NCBI RefSeq assembly: GCF_020524355.2 | Contig: NZ_CP129019.1 | Location: forward strand, 372,001 to 436,000 | Direction: 5' to 3' | Length of the DNA: 64,000 bases | From: Mesobacillus subterraneus | Lineage (GTDB): Bacteria > Bacillota > Bacilli > Bacillales > Cytobacillaceae | Part shown: positions 38,279 to 46,883 of the stretch, in pieces | How the letters are laid out: each line of letters opens with the position of its first letter | How positions within the stretch are numbered: position 1 is the first letter of the stretch | Notes under the pieces: generated by a model | The model's input: only the letters and a program-made list of their open reading frames with translations | Database searches by the model: none | What the model was told of the DNA's origin: nothing | Made by a program: the position numbers and the translations under genes

Positions 38279-38306
38279 TAAATCAAAGCAAAACAGGAGG
38301 AATCAA

Positions 38307-39430
38307 ATGGTACAGACGATCTCAGCAAAAGAATTAGCTCGAAAAGTCATCAACCATGAAGACCTGTTTATCCTTGATACGAGAAATACTGACGACTTTG
38401 ATGATTGGAAGATCGAAGGCCGTAACGTGAAAGTCCATAATACGCCGTACTTTGACCTGCTTGAAGGCGTCGATCCAGTAAAGGATATTTTGCCGAAAGA
38501 TCAGGAGATTTATGTCGTCTGTGCAAAAGGTGGATCGTCCGAGTTTGTTGCCGAGCAAATTGAAGAGGCTGGCTACAGTAACGTCTACTCTATTGAAGGC
38601 GGCATGAAAGCATGGAGTGAACATTTAGAGCCTGTGAAAATCGGTGACATTAACGGCGGAGGTTCCCTTTACCAGTTTGTCCGTATCGGCAAAGGATGCC
38701 TTTCCTACCTCGTAGAATCAAATGGCGAGGCTGCAATCATTGATACAAACCGGATGATTGAACAATATGAAGAATTTATGTCAGGTAAGGACTTCAAACT
38801 TGTTGCCTTGCTTGATACACACCTTCATGCTGACCATATTTCTGGCGGAAGAAAGCTTGCTGAAAAAGTGGAAGCTAAATACTATCTCCCTCCTAAAGAC
38901 GCTGAGGAAGTAACATTTCAATATGAGCCTCTTCAGGATGGCGATGAAATCAGGGTTGGAAACACCGTGATTCGTTCAGTCTACTCTCCGGGTCATACAA
39001 TCGGGAGTACTTCTTTCATCATTGATGACCAATATTTATTGACTGGTGATATTCTGTTCATTGACTCAATTGGACGCCCTGACCTTAGGCCTGCCTGGCT
39101 CAGGACTGGGTAGGAGACTTGAGGAACACTTTATATAATCGATATAAAGAACTTGCTGACGAACTTCTTGTCCTGCCAGCACATTATATGGGAATCAATG
39201 AAATGAATGATGACGGCAGCGTTTCAGAAAAACTTGGAGTTTTGTACGCCGAGAACCATGGTTTGCAAATCGACAGAGAAGATACGTTCAGGAAAACCGT
39301 TACAGAAAATCTTCCGCCACAGCCAAACTCCTATCAGGAAATCAGGCAGATGAATATGGGGAAAATCAACCCGGATATCGAAGAACAGCGGGAGATGGAA
39401 ATCGGACCAAACCGCTGTGCAGTCAGATAA
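38307..39430 (+). pseudogene. rhodanese-metallo-beta-lactamase protein (YrkH-like), frameshifted
   Basis: N-terminal rhodanese-like domain (Cys in VVCAKGGSS) and an ETHE1/CstB-like metallo-beta-lactamase domain with [17 protein letters not shown] and TGDILF. The frame breaks near 39,083-39,100 after SIGRPDL, where the sequence reads CTTAGGCCTGCCTGG; the downstream frame continues as [15 protein letters not shown] to the end [10 protein letters not shown]. The intact paralogue at 54,189 reads [23 protein letters not shown] there, so the net change is +2 or -1 bp. Intact members oxidise persulfides to sulfite or thiosulfate. Confidence 0.87.
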
Positions 39431-39479
39431 ATATAAAAGCGGAAGCATCTTGATTGGTTAGGCACTGAAGCTGGCCAAT

Positions 39480-39514
39480 CAAAAAGGGGTACCTGGTGTA
39501 AGGTACTCCTTTTG
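39480..39514 (+). terminator. rho-independent terminator
   Basis: AAAAAGGGGTACC and GGTACTCCTTTT arms; ends the first sulfur operon. Confidence 0.85.
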
Positions 39515-39529
39515 TATATAAAAAAAAAG

Positions 39530-39578
39530 GCTGTTTCCATAAGCTTCATGCTAATCAGGACGTTTATGGAAAAAGCTT
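39530..39578 (+). other. long hairpin in the 5' leader of the metallophosphatase gene
   Basis: GCTGTTTCCATAA pairs with TTTATGGAAAAAGC across an A/T-rich loop of about 22 bases. No T tract follows; it lies 25 bp upstream of the start codon, so it may affect message stability or translation. Confidence 0.5.
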
Positions 39579-39602
39579 TAAATCAATGGAGGAGAGGATA
39601 CT

Positions 39603-41033
39603 ATGACAAAGTTGACGATTATACAGCAAAACGATACCCATGGGAGCCTGGATCTTCATCATGAATTATTTTGGCAGGACAACAAACCGGAACTCCGTAA
39701 AACAGGCGGATTTCCGAGAATTGCGAAGTATGTAAAGGATCTTAAATCGCAGAATGAGAATCTCCTTTTTCTTGATGGAGGGGATCTTTTCCATGGGACG
39801 CTCCCACTAGTAGCATCGAAGGGTGAAGCTATTTTGCCATCATTGAAAAAGATAGGCTTGGATGGATGGGTTCCGGGGAACTGGGATTTTGCTTATGGGA
39901 AGGAGCAGTTGTCTTCCCTGGTAGAAGCCTTGCCTTTTCCCACAGTCGCTTGCAACGTAAGAGATGCAAAAACAAACGAATCGTTTATGAAGCCATTTGT
40001 CATCAAGGAGCTAGATGGCGTCAAGGTCGGTATCATTGGACTGACTTATCCGTATGTCGATGAAACCATGCCTGAAAGCTTCTCGAAAGGCCTTGCATTC
40101 TCAAGAGGCGTAGATGAGACACGTGCTTGCGTGGAAGAATTAAAGGGCCAAGTGGACCTTGTTGTGTTGTTAAGCCATATGGGACTTCCTCTTGATGTCG
40201 AGCTGGCAACCTTCGTCGATGATATTGATATAGTCCTGTCGGGACATAGCCATGACAGGGTAGAAGAGGCGATTACGGTAAATGATACGCTAATCGTCCA
40301 GGCTGGTTCTAGTGCATCATTCCTTGGAAAACTTGATATCACCCTTGAAGGCGGAAGGATAGAGGATTATCGGTACGAACTAGTGCCCATTGACGAAAGC
40401 CTCCCCGTGGATGAGGAAATGGCGGGAATCATTGCTGATATTATAGAGCCATACAGTAACGAACGGGGCAATATCATTGGCAATACGGAGTCGATTTTAC
40501 ACAGAATGACCTTAAATGAAGCACCGATGGATCAATTAATCACAGATGCTTATCTTCATGCCTACGATAGCGATGTGGCATTTTCCCACGGTTGGAGGTA
40601 CGGTACTCCGGTTCCTGCAGGGGATATTACCGAGTATGACCTGCATACTATCATCCCGACGAATCCGGAAGTGTTCACGATCGAGATGACGGGAGAGCGC
40701 GTGAGGAATGCCCTAGAGAAGAATCTGGAGATGGTGTTCTCAAGAGACCCGTTCAAGCAAAAAGGCGGATATATACTGAGGTCCTCTGGGTTATTCATGT
40801 CATTCAAGCCATATAATCCGGAAGGGAACAGGATACAAAAGCTGCTCGTTGGCGGACAGGAGATCGATCTGAAAAAGAAATACAAGATAGCTGGTGCCGG
40901 CAAGCAGCTCTTTAAAGGGGCAGAAGCTGATAAAACCTACCATGGTGTCCATGCTATTGATGTTATTAAGCAGTATTTGCTGGAAAAGGGAACATTCAAG
41001 GCCGATGGAGAACCAAGAATCCTGAGCACCTAA
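39603..41033 (+). CDS. UshA/SoxB-type metallophosphatase (5'-nucleotidase family)
   Basis: 476 residues, no signal peptide. N-terminal metallophosphatase domain with Asp11 and His13 (NDTHG), Asp61 (DGGD), Asn93 (GNWDF), His192 (LLSHMG) and GHSHD at 214-218; C-terminal 5'-nucleotidase domain (about 290-476). The usual GNH[DE] catalytic His is Trp94 here. Canonical nucleotidases keep this His; SoxB thiosulfohydrolases belong to the same superfamily, and the gene follows a sulfur operon, so a sulfur-related substrate is possible. Ribosome site GGAGGAGAGG. Confidence 0.82.
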   Translation: MTKLTIIQQNDTHGSLDLHHELFWQDNKPELRKTGGFPRIAKYVKDLKSQNENLLFLDGGDLFHGTLPLVASKGEAILPSLKKIGLDGWVPGNWDFAYGKEQLSSLVEALPFPTVACNVRDAKTNESFMKPFVIKELDGVKVGIIGLTYPYVDETMPESFSKGLAFSRGVDETRACVEELKGQVDLVVLLSHMGLPLDVELATFVDDIDIVLSGHSHDRVEEAITVNDTLIVQAGSSASFLGKLDITLEGGRIEDYRYELVPIDESLPVDEEMAGIIADIIEPYSNERGNIIGNTESILHRMTLNEAPMDQLITDAYLHAYDSDVAFSHGWRYGTPVPAGDITEYDLHTIIPTNPEVFTIEMTGERVRNALEKNLEMVFSRDPFKQKGGYILRSSGLFMSFKPYNPEGNRIQKLLVGGQEIDLKKKYKIAGAGKQLFKGAEADKTYHGVHAIDVIKQYLLEKGTFKADGEPRILST

Positions 41034-41041
41034 TATCCCTT

Positions 41042-41225
41042 TTTAATGGACATTTCGAAGGCGAAGCAAGGCCAAAATGTCCAAGAAAGAAGGTTTAATG
41101 GACATTTCAGAGGCGGAGCAGCACCAAAATGTCTAAGAAAGAGGTTTTAATAGACATTTCAGAGGCGGAGCAGCACCAAAATGTCTAAGAAAGAGGTTTT
41201 ATAGACATTTCGAAGGGGAAGCAGC
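41042..41225. repeat. tandem array, 52-bp period (GGACATTT ... AAATGTCC)
   Basis: RGACATTT starts at 41048, 41100, 41152 and 41203: two steps of 52 bp and one of 51. Each unit has GGACATTT and AAATGTCC/AAATGTCT as inverted arms around GGCGGAGCAGCACC. Same period and arm logic as the arrays at 6,141 and 19,326, with different sequence. Confidence 0.88.
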
Positions 41226-41246
41226 ACCCAATACCGGTTAACACAC

Positions 41247-41278
41247 AAAAAGTCGCGGTCCCAGCCGCGACTTTTTTA
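41247..41278. terminator. bidirectional terminator
   Basis: AAAAAGTCGCGG/CCGCGACTTTTTT, with TCCCAG loop, between convergent genes. Confidence 0.93.
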
Positions 41279-41863
41279 CTTAACCCCAGTGAGTTCCTTC
41301 ATCATTTTCTCATCCATCGGTCCGACGATTTTCTTCGTAATCACGCCGTTTTCATCGAGGATGTAGCTGGTTGGAATGGTGAATGCCTGGTATGTGGTTC
41401 CGGCGTTACCTGCTTCATCCATCGGAATCGTAAAAGTCAGACCATATTCCTCGACGAATTTTTTGACCTCATCCTCACCTTTATCCATATTTGTCAGGTT
41501 GACAGCGAGGATTTCAACGCCTTGGTCTTTGTAGTCTTCATGGAAATTTTGCATATGCGGCATTTCAGCCTTACATGGAGGGCACCATGTAGCCCAGAAA
41601 TTGAGTATCACTTTTTTTCCACGGTAATCAGATAGCTTGATTGTGTTTCCATCAAGGGTGTTCAATTCAAAGTCAGGTGCCTCAGCGCCTTCCCGCAAAG
41701 AAGACAGCTTCGCGCCCGGAATATCTTCTGTTGCTTCTACAGATTCTCCTGCTGGAGTTGTTGTGTTCTTCTCGCTTTCTGTTGATCCGGGTTTCCAGAT
41801 ATTCACGACAAGAACAACGACAGCCAGTGCTAAAATCGCGAATGATAAAAGATTTTTATTCAA
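41276..41863 (-). CDS. TlpA/ResA-like thiol-disulfide oxidoreductase
   Basis: 195 residues. N-terminal membrane anchor (about 5-23), Ser/Thr/Glu linker, then a thioredoxin fold with Cys94-Pro-Pro-Cys97 (FWATWCPPCKAEMP) and the cis-Pro region FTIPTSY. It reduces disulfides on the outside of the membrane, with electrons expected from the CcdA encoded in the same operon. Last gene of the operon; overlaps the preceding gene by 4 bp. Confidence 0.92.
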   Translation of the reverse strand: MNKNLLSFAILALAVVVLVVNIWKPGSTESEKNTTTPAGESVEATEDIPGAKLSSLREGAEAPDFELNTLDGNTIKLSDYRGKKVILNFWATWCPPCKAEMPHMQNFHEDYKDQGVEILAVNLTNMDKGEDEVKKFVEEYGLTFTIPMDEAGNAGTTYQAFTIPTSYILDENGVITKKIVGPMDEKMMKELTGVK

Positions 41864-42471
41864 TGCTGAACTTCCTCCTTATTAAAACGCTGAAAAATGA
41901 TTAAGTAAATTCCAAGTGCGAAAATCAAGAGATTTTCAACTAAAAGGATATCGGAAAAAAGGCTAAGTATTAGTGCTTCGAGCATCAGGAACAAGATTGC
42001 ATACTCAACAGCAAGCTTCATGTTTTTTACATAAAATAATAAGAACATCACTAATAGGACGGCCTGGATCGCAGCTGCGAGAAAGTCCTGTGAAAAGGCA
42101 AATAATCCAGTCCAATACAGTAAAAAGAATATAAAGTAGGCAGGGAGATATTCCACTGGTTTAATAGTGCTGCCCTTTTTTCTTGTTAGCCAATATAAAT
42201 AGATTGCGATTCCCAGAAATGCTAGAATCTGGCCCTCTGTACCGCCATTAAAGTAGAGAAGGGATAAGGGGGTGTCGATGAACAGCTTAAAGTTAAAAAT
42301 TGCATAGCTTATTTTGTAAATCGCTATGTAGATGAAGAAGCTGTTCCAATACCAATCATCGATACTCTTTTTTTCCCTGATTCGGTAAATCAAGGCTCCG
42401 ATAAAAATGGCGGCAAACGCTGCAAGCAAATCTGTAGGCAGCGTGAATCTGCCAATAGTTATATAGTTCAA
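41860..42471 (-). CDS. polytopic membrane protein in the thiol-redox operon
   Basis: 203 residues with about seven membrane helices. The N-terminus (IGRFTLPTDLLAAFAAIFIGALIYRIREKK) recalls prolipoprotein diacylglyceryl transferase (Lgt), but the catalytic Lgt signature is not visible, so I do not assign that activity. Overlaps both neighbours by 4 bp, so it is translated with the OsmC-like and TlpA-like genes. Confidence 0.6.
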   Translation of the reverse strand: MNYITIGRFTLPTDLLAAFAAIFIGALIYRIREKKSIDDWYWNSFFIYIAIYKISYAIFNFKLFIDTPLSLLYFNGGTEGQILAFLGIAIYLYWLTRKKGSTIKPVEYLPAYFIFFLLYWTGLFAFSQDFLAAAIQAVLLVMFLLFYVKNMKLAVEYAILFLMLEALILSLFSDILLVENLLIFALGIYLIIFQRFNKEEVQH

Positions 42472-42881
42472 GCAACATCACCTTTTTTTGGCTGGTCTGG
42501 CGTGAACTCAATCTGATAACCAATGTCGATACTACCAATTACAGATTGGATCATGCCGCAATTTTTCAGGACAAGTCCGGCAAGCTTTTCAGCTTGATCA
42601 GCCTTATCAATAGTATCAGACTGAACACTTACATTGAAGGTCAGCTGTTCAATCCGGTTTGCCTTTTCCGAGTTCTTCGCTGCTGACACTTGTACGTCAA
42701 TCCTTTTATAGTCTATTCGCTTCTTAGCAAGAATATTTGCGAGCACCGAGGTGCTGCATCCAGTTAAGGAGGATACGAACAGCTCCAAAGGCCTGTAGCC
42801 CATCTCCGTATTTGGAGATATTGGCAGGAATCCATATTCAAGCTGACCAATTAGTTTTTCATTATAGTACGTAAATTCCAT
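42468..42881 (-). CDS. OsmC/Ohr-family protein
   Basis: 137 residues from ATG 42881 (AAGGAGCG upstream). OsmC fold with two Cys: one in LTGCSTSVLAN and one in LKNCGMIQSV. These peroxidatic/resolving cysteines reduce organic hydroperoxides in Ohr/OsmC proteins; some act on persulfides. The sulfur and thiol-redox context fits the latter, as inference. Confidence 0.85.
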   Translation of the reverse strand: MEFTYYNEKLIGQLEYGFLPISPNTEMGYRPLELFVSSLTGCSTSVLANILAKKRIDYKRIDVQVSAAKNSEKANRIEQLTFNVSVQSDTIDKADQAEKLAGLVLKNCGMIQSVIGSIDIGYQIEFTPDQPKKGDVA

Positions 42882-42949
42882 CACAATCGCTCCTTTTGTA
42901 CGAAAACATCATTTACAGTTCAGTATGTGATCGTAATGTTAAGGAATGA

Positions 42950-44017
42950 TTAAGATTCGAACTGGATTGGAATCGTTATCCAAAATGTGTGATGATGCCC
43001 ATCAGTATCAATGCCAATATTTCCTTGATGGGCATCAATAATGCTTTTGGCGATGGCAAGTCCGAGACCTGCACCATCAGCTTTTGTGCTGCGTGATTCT
43101 TCCACCCTGTAAAATCGTTCGAAAATGAGTTCTTTCATTTCCGGATCGATGTATTTTCCTTGATGCGATAAAGTGATTTTGTACACCTTATCAACAGGTT
43201 GTGCAACAATTGTAAGGTTCCCGCCCGTATCATAATCTATGATATTTTGCAGCAGATTGGAGAGGACTTGCTTTAAGCCGTCTTCATGTCCGAAAATGGG
43301 GACTTGTTCGATATGCTGACTGACCGTTTCAAATTTGTTATATAATTTCAGCTGGAAAGCTGCCAGTGATTCTCCCATGACTTGTTTCATATCAGTTACT
43401 TCAAACTGTTTCTCAAGAAAGTAAACCTCTTTATTCCACGCGTCAAGCTCAGCAATCAGGTCGACAATCCTCGTAATCCGCTTTGATTCCTCCAAAAGGG
43501 AGCCGAACAGCTCACGGTCACCTGGCAATATACCGTTATGAAGGGCTTCAAGGTAGCCATTGATATTCGTCAAAGGGGTCCTAAGCTCATGGGCGATGTC
43601 TTTTAACATTTCTTCCCGTCTTGTCTGTACAGCAGAAAGAGTTTCTGACATCGCATTAAAATTCGTTACAAGTTCACCCAATTCACCGCTTGCCGTGACA
43701 TCTATCTTCGCAGGGATCTTGCCTTCTTTGATTTGATTGGCGGCAAATGCCATTGTCTTCACCGGTTTCACGATCCGCTTTACCGAAAAATAATGCAAAA
43801 GTCCAGCGATGACGAATGCTATGATGCTAACCTTGATAAGGAATGAATTCAATGTGTCAACGAGCTGAGTCCCAGTCACCTGTTGGTTATTGACAAGGAA
43901 GCAGGCGTAATCTTTCACAGATATCCCTGCAAGCATGATGACAAGCAGGATGACGATGCTGTTGACTGCCACAAGCTTAGATAGTAACAAATTTGCCATG
44001 CTTTTAATTCGCCGCAA
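42950..44017 (-). CDS. sensor histidine kinase
   Basis: 355 residues. Membrane helix (about 13-31), a very short outer loop (YACFLVNNQQVTGTQ), a second helix (about 52-68), HAMP, HisKA with the phosphoacceptor in KDIAHELRTPLTNING, and HATPase (LSNLLQNIIDY, GAGLGLAIAKSIIDAHQGN). The tiny external loop with a Cys suggests membrane or redox sensing. TTG start overlaps the response regulator stop by 14 bp; ATG 43999 is an alternative. Confidence 0.9.
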   Translation of the reverse strand: MRRIKSMANLLLSKLVAVNSIVILLVIMLAGISVKDYACFLVNNQQVTGTQLVDTLNSFLIKVSIIAFVIAGLLHYFSVKRIVKPVKTMAFAANQIKEGKIPAKIDVTASGELGELVTNFNAMSETLSAVQTRREEMLKDIAHELRTPLTNINGYLEALHNGILPGDRELFGSLLEESKRITRIVDLIAELDAWNKEVYFLEKQFEVTDMKQVMGESLAAFQLKLYNKFETVSQHIEQVPIFGHEDGLKQVLSNLLQNIIDYDTGGNLTIVAQPVDKVYKITLSHQGKYIDPEMKELIFERFYRVEESRSTKADGAGLGLAIAKSIIDAHQGNIGIDTDGHHHTFWITIPIQFES

Positions 44018-44699
44018 ATTTATACCCCATTCCTCTTACTGTCTGGATATAATCCTTAGGCGTTTTTTCTTTTATTTTTTCCCGGAGATTCTTGATATGC
44101 ACGTCAATCGTCCGCTCAGTCACGGCTTTTTCGTTGTTTTCATAGATCGTGTCGAGTATTTGTGTCCTCGAAAGGATTTGACCTGGATGCTGCATGAACA
44201 TATGAAGCAGCCTGAATTCAAAATTGGTCAAATCGAGTGGTTCACCGTCGACCATTGCCTCGCCTTTTGCAGGCTTGATTGTAAGGCCTGTAAATGTCAG
44301 TTTCCCGCATCTGCTTGACGTCCTTCTTAACACCGCTTCAATCCTGACCATCAACTCAGCAGGGCTGAATGGTTTTACGACATAATCATCTGCGCCAAGC
44401 TTGAAGCCATCGATTCTATTTTTCTCAGCAGCCTTTGCGGTCAGCATGATGACAGGCATCATGCTCTCCAGGTCATTCCGCAGCCAGCGGCAAATCTCCT
44501 CACCGCTTTTGCCGGGAAGCATCAGGTCAAGGATGAGGATGCATGGATCATATTTTTCGATTATTTCCTGAGCGGCAATTCCGTTGTCAGCTTCTAGTAC
44601 TTCATAGCCTTCATTCGTCAAGTAAATTTTAACAAGTGTGCGGATTTTAGGGTCATCTTCAACAACCAGTACACTTTTGCCAATCAATTCCTTCTTCAC
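44004..44699 (-). CDS. OmpR-family response regulator
   Basis: 231 residues. Receiver domain with acidic pocket (VVEDDPKI), phosphoacceptor Asp in LILDLMLPGKSGEE and KPFSPAEL, and a winged-helix DNA-binding domain (TERTIDVHIKNLREKI, VRGMGYKF). Partner of the overlapping kinase gene; probably controls this ccdA-tlpA operon or respiratory genes. Confidence 0.93.
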   Translation of the reverse strand: MKKELIGKSVLVVEDDPKIRTLVKIYLTNEGYEVLEADNGIAAQEIIEKYDPCILILDLMLPGKSGEEICRWLRNDLESMMPVIMLTAKAAEKNRIDGFKLGADDYVVKPFSPAELMVRIEAVLRRTSSRCGKLTFTGLTIKPAKGEAMVDGEPLDLTNFEFRLLHMFMQHPGQILSRTQILDTIYENNEKAVTERTIDVHIKNLREKIKEKTPKDYIQTVRGMGYKFAAN

Positions 44700-44762
44700 G
44701 ACTTAGGTCACTCCTTAAAACTGCCTTGCATCGACTTATGAAAAATAACTACAGCAGGTTTC

Positions 44763-45476
44763 TTAAACTCCGAATAAGCTGTAAGCAGACAGCCACGCAC
44801 TGATTTTCTGCATCTGCCCGGAAAGGACAAGAAAGCCCATTCCTACCATAATCATACCATTGACGAGAGCAAGCTTAGAAAGATATTTGTTGATCTTCTT
44901 GATTGCTTTTAATGAATATGAAATGACGAAAGAAATGATAAGGAAAGGAACTGCCATTCCAAGAGAATAGGAAGTCAGCAGGTACATTCCTTGATATAAA
45001 GTGTCGGAAGAACTTGCCAACAGCAGGATGGAGGAGAGTGCAAGTCCGACACAAGGTGACCAGCCACTGGCAAACGCCATTCCAAGAAACACTGAACTGA
45101 ATGCACCTTTTGATTTGGTTTCGGATTGAATCTTTTTCTCCATCATCAGGAATTTAATGTTCAGCAAACCGGCCATCTGCAGGCCGAAAATGATGATCAG
45201 CAATCCAGCAATTTGCATCACGATTGTCCTGTAATTGGCGAAAACCTGTCCAAGGAACGATGCTGAGGCACCCATGACGATAAAAATTAAGCTAAAACCG
45301 ACAATGAATCCAAATGAACGGGTAAAAAGGGTTGCACGATCAACAGCTACTTTAGAGCCCTCGATCTTTCCACCAGTCAAATGTGTTATGTAAGCAGGGA
45401 GAAGAGGGAACACACATGGTGAGAAAAATGATAAAATACCAGCTGTAAAAGCAAAGAATAATCCGATATCAGCCAT
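44763..45476 (-). CDS. ccdA: CcdA-type thiol:disulfide transmembrane electron carrier
   Basis: 237 residues, six membrane helices, with the paired cysteines FFSPCVFPLLPAY and SGWSPCVGLALSS typical of CcdA/DsbD. It passes electrons from cytoplasmic thioredoxin to outer thiol proteins such as the TlpA-like protein of this operon and apocytochromes c. First gene of the minus-strand operon; a CsoR/CstR-like palindrome lies 77 bp upstream. Confidence 0.92.
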   Translation of the reverse strand: MADIGLFFAFTAGILSFFSPCVFPLLPAYITHLTGGKIEGSKVAVDRATLFTRSFGFIVGFSLIFIVMGASASFLGQVFANYRTIVMQIAGLLIIIFGLQMAGLLNIKFLMMEKKIQSETKSKGAFSSVFLGMAFASGWSPCVGLALSSILLLASSSDTLYQGMYLLTSYSLGMAVPFLIISFVISYSLKAIKKINKYLSKLALVNGMIMVGMGFLVLSGQMQKISAWLSAYSLFGV

Positions 45477-45552
45477 AATAAAACATTCACTCCTTTTCTG
45501 TTATCTATATTGTGATGTTTTTGTTAAGGGTTAATTAAGAGTATTTAAAAAT

Positions 45553-45568
45553 ATACCCATGTTGGTAT
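45553..45568. promoter_or_regulatory. CsoR/CstR-type operator candidate
   Basis: ATACCCATGTTGGTAT, a perfect ATACC-N6-GGTAT palindrome upstream of ccdA. Confidence 0.65.
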
Positions 45569-45667
45569 TTGTGTTATATTGTATAATTACTGTAGGAAAC
45601 TATCAATTTTATTCTCTCACTTCATTGCTCAAGATCAATCCATTTGATTGCTAGTATACTGTTTTAG

Positions 45668-45701
45668 AAAAAAAAATAAAACCCAGGATCATCTCCTGGG
45701 T
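45668..45701 (-). terminator. rho-independent terminator
   Basis: Minus strand: CCCAGGA/TCCTGGG stem with GATGA loop, then TTTTATTTTTTTTT. Ends the 61-aa gene. Confidence 0.9.
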
Positions 45702-45719
45702 TGCACATCTTTATTTCTC

Positions 45720-45746
45720 TTACATTTTAAACCCTATGTGGTATAA
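45720..45746 (+). promoter_or_regulatory. possible promoter with embedded CsoR/CstR-like site
   Basis: TTACAT, 16 bp, TATAAT on the plus strand. The spacer and -10 region contain AACC-CTATGT-GGTAT, a variant of the operator palindrome. It would read toward the LysR gene at 45,981, antisense to the small gene between. Confidence 0.35.
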
Positions 45747-45752
45747 TGCCAA

Positions 45753-45938
45753 TTAATGCTCTAAATTTCTTTTAATTCCGAAATAAGTGAACAGGGATAC
45801 GGTGGATAAAATGGCCAAAGAGGCGATTTCGAATTTAACATCGCGATATGTGACAGAATCATCCTTGGTAAAGTACATCAAGCCGAAAATAAATACAGAT
45901 AATACAACAACAGTAATGATAATATCTAACTTTTTCAT
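45753..45938 (-). CDS. small two-helix membrane protein
   Basis: 61 residues with two membrane helices (about 5-23 and 37-54) separated by a charged loop (KDDSVTYRDVKFE). ATG preceded by GGAGGG; own terminator downstream. Divergent from the LysR gene. Family not recognised. Confidence 0.6.
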   Translation of the reverse strand: MKKLDIIITVVVLSVFIFGLMYFTKDDSVTYRDVKFEIASLAILSTVSLFTYFGIKRNLEH

Positions 45939-45980
45939 TATATTCCCTCCAATTTAATAGGATAAAGGGGTGCAATCATA

Positions 45981-46883
45981 TTGAACCTTGAACATCTCAA
46001 GACATTTATTGCAGCGGCTAAATATGAGAGCTTCTCCCAGGCAGGGAAGATGCTGAATCTCTCCCAGCCAGCCGTAAGCCATCAAATCAGCCAGTTAGAG
46101 GCTTATTACGATAAACAGTTATTCATCAGAGCCAACCGGAAAATTAGATTGTCAGAGGCCGGTAAAACTTTGTATGAACATGGACAGCAGTTGATCGCAT
46201 TGAATGAGAAACTGGAAAATCTCCTGGCAGAAGGGGACTCAAGTCAAACAATCAAGATTGGCTGCAGCAACACGATCGGTGAATGCCTGATTTCGAAAAT
46301 GGTACAGGATTTCATAAAGTCGAATCCTGAGATAACAAGCAGCCAAATTCAGATTACTATCGGGACCTCTGTTCATATTACGGATTTGCTTTATGCTTCT
46401 GAAATTGACCTCGCTCTTGTCGAAGGACAAGCTGGAAGATATGACTTTATTTCTCATGAGTTCTATGATGACTTGCTTGTTCTTGGTGTATCTCCACAGC
46501 TTCGGGCAAATCCTGCAAACCAGGACCCTTTAACGCTCGAGGAAATGACCTGGCTGATCAGAGAGCCGGGCTGTGCGATGAGACAGGCTACGCTGGATTT
46601 ATGGAATGGCTTGAATATCAAACCCAAATCCGTCCTTGTTTATAATAGCAACACACTCATCAAAGAAGGTGTGAAAAATGGACTTGGTGTCGCTGTCTTT
46701 TCCAAGCTGTCAATCTGTCCAGAGGTTCAATCTAGGCAGCTTATTGTCAGTCCATTCAATGACAGAAATCGTTTCCGCCCCTTCTTCTTGTTAAGAAAGG
46801 ATAAACAGTTCAAATCCAATCTCCATGAGAGAGTATGGGACTTTATAAAAGAACTAGATGAAAATCCTAATGCTTCCTGTTAA
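45981..46883 (+). CDS. LysR-family transcriptional regulator
   Basis: 300 residues. Winged helix-turn-helix (SFSQAGKMLNLSQPAVSHQISQLEAYYDKQLFIR, about 15-50) and a periplasmic-binding-protein-like effector domain (about 88-295). Sequence class resembles CysL/CbbR-type activators, and the sulfur context would suit a CysL-like role, but the ligand is not evident. TTG start, AAAGGGG upstream. Confidence 0.9.
   Translation: MNLEHLKTFIAAAKYESFSQAGKMLNLSQPAVSHQISQLEAYYDKQLFIRANRKIRLSEAGKTLYEHGQQLIALNEKLENLLAEGDSSQTIKIGCSNTIGECLISKMVQDFIKSNPEITSSQIQITIGTSVHITDLLYASEIDLALVEGQAGRYDFISHEFYDDLLVLGVSPQLRANPANQDPLTLEEMTWLIREPGCAMRQATLDLWNGLNIKPKSVLVYNSNTLIKEGVKNGLGVAVFSKLSICPEVQSRQLIVSPFNDRNRFRPFFLLRKDKQFKSNLHERVWDFIKELDENPNASC

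Noticed and set aside
45729..45744. AACC-CTATGT-GGTAT as operator for the 61-aa gene
   Set aside because: It lies downstream of that gene's stop; if functional, it more likely belongs to a plus-strand promoter.
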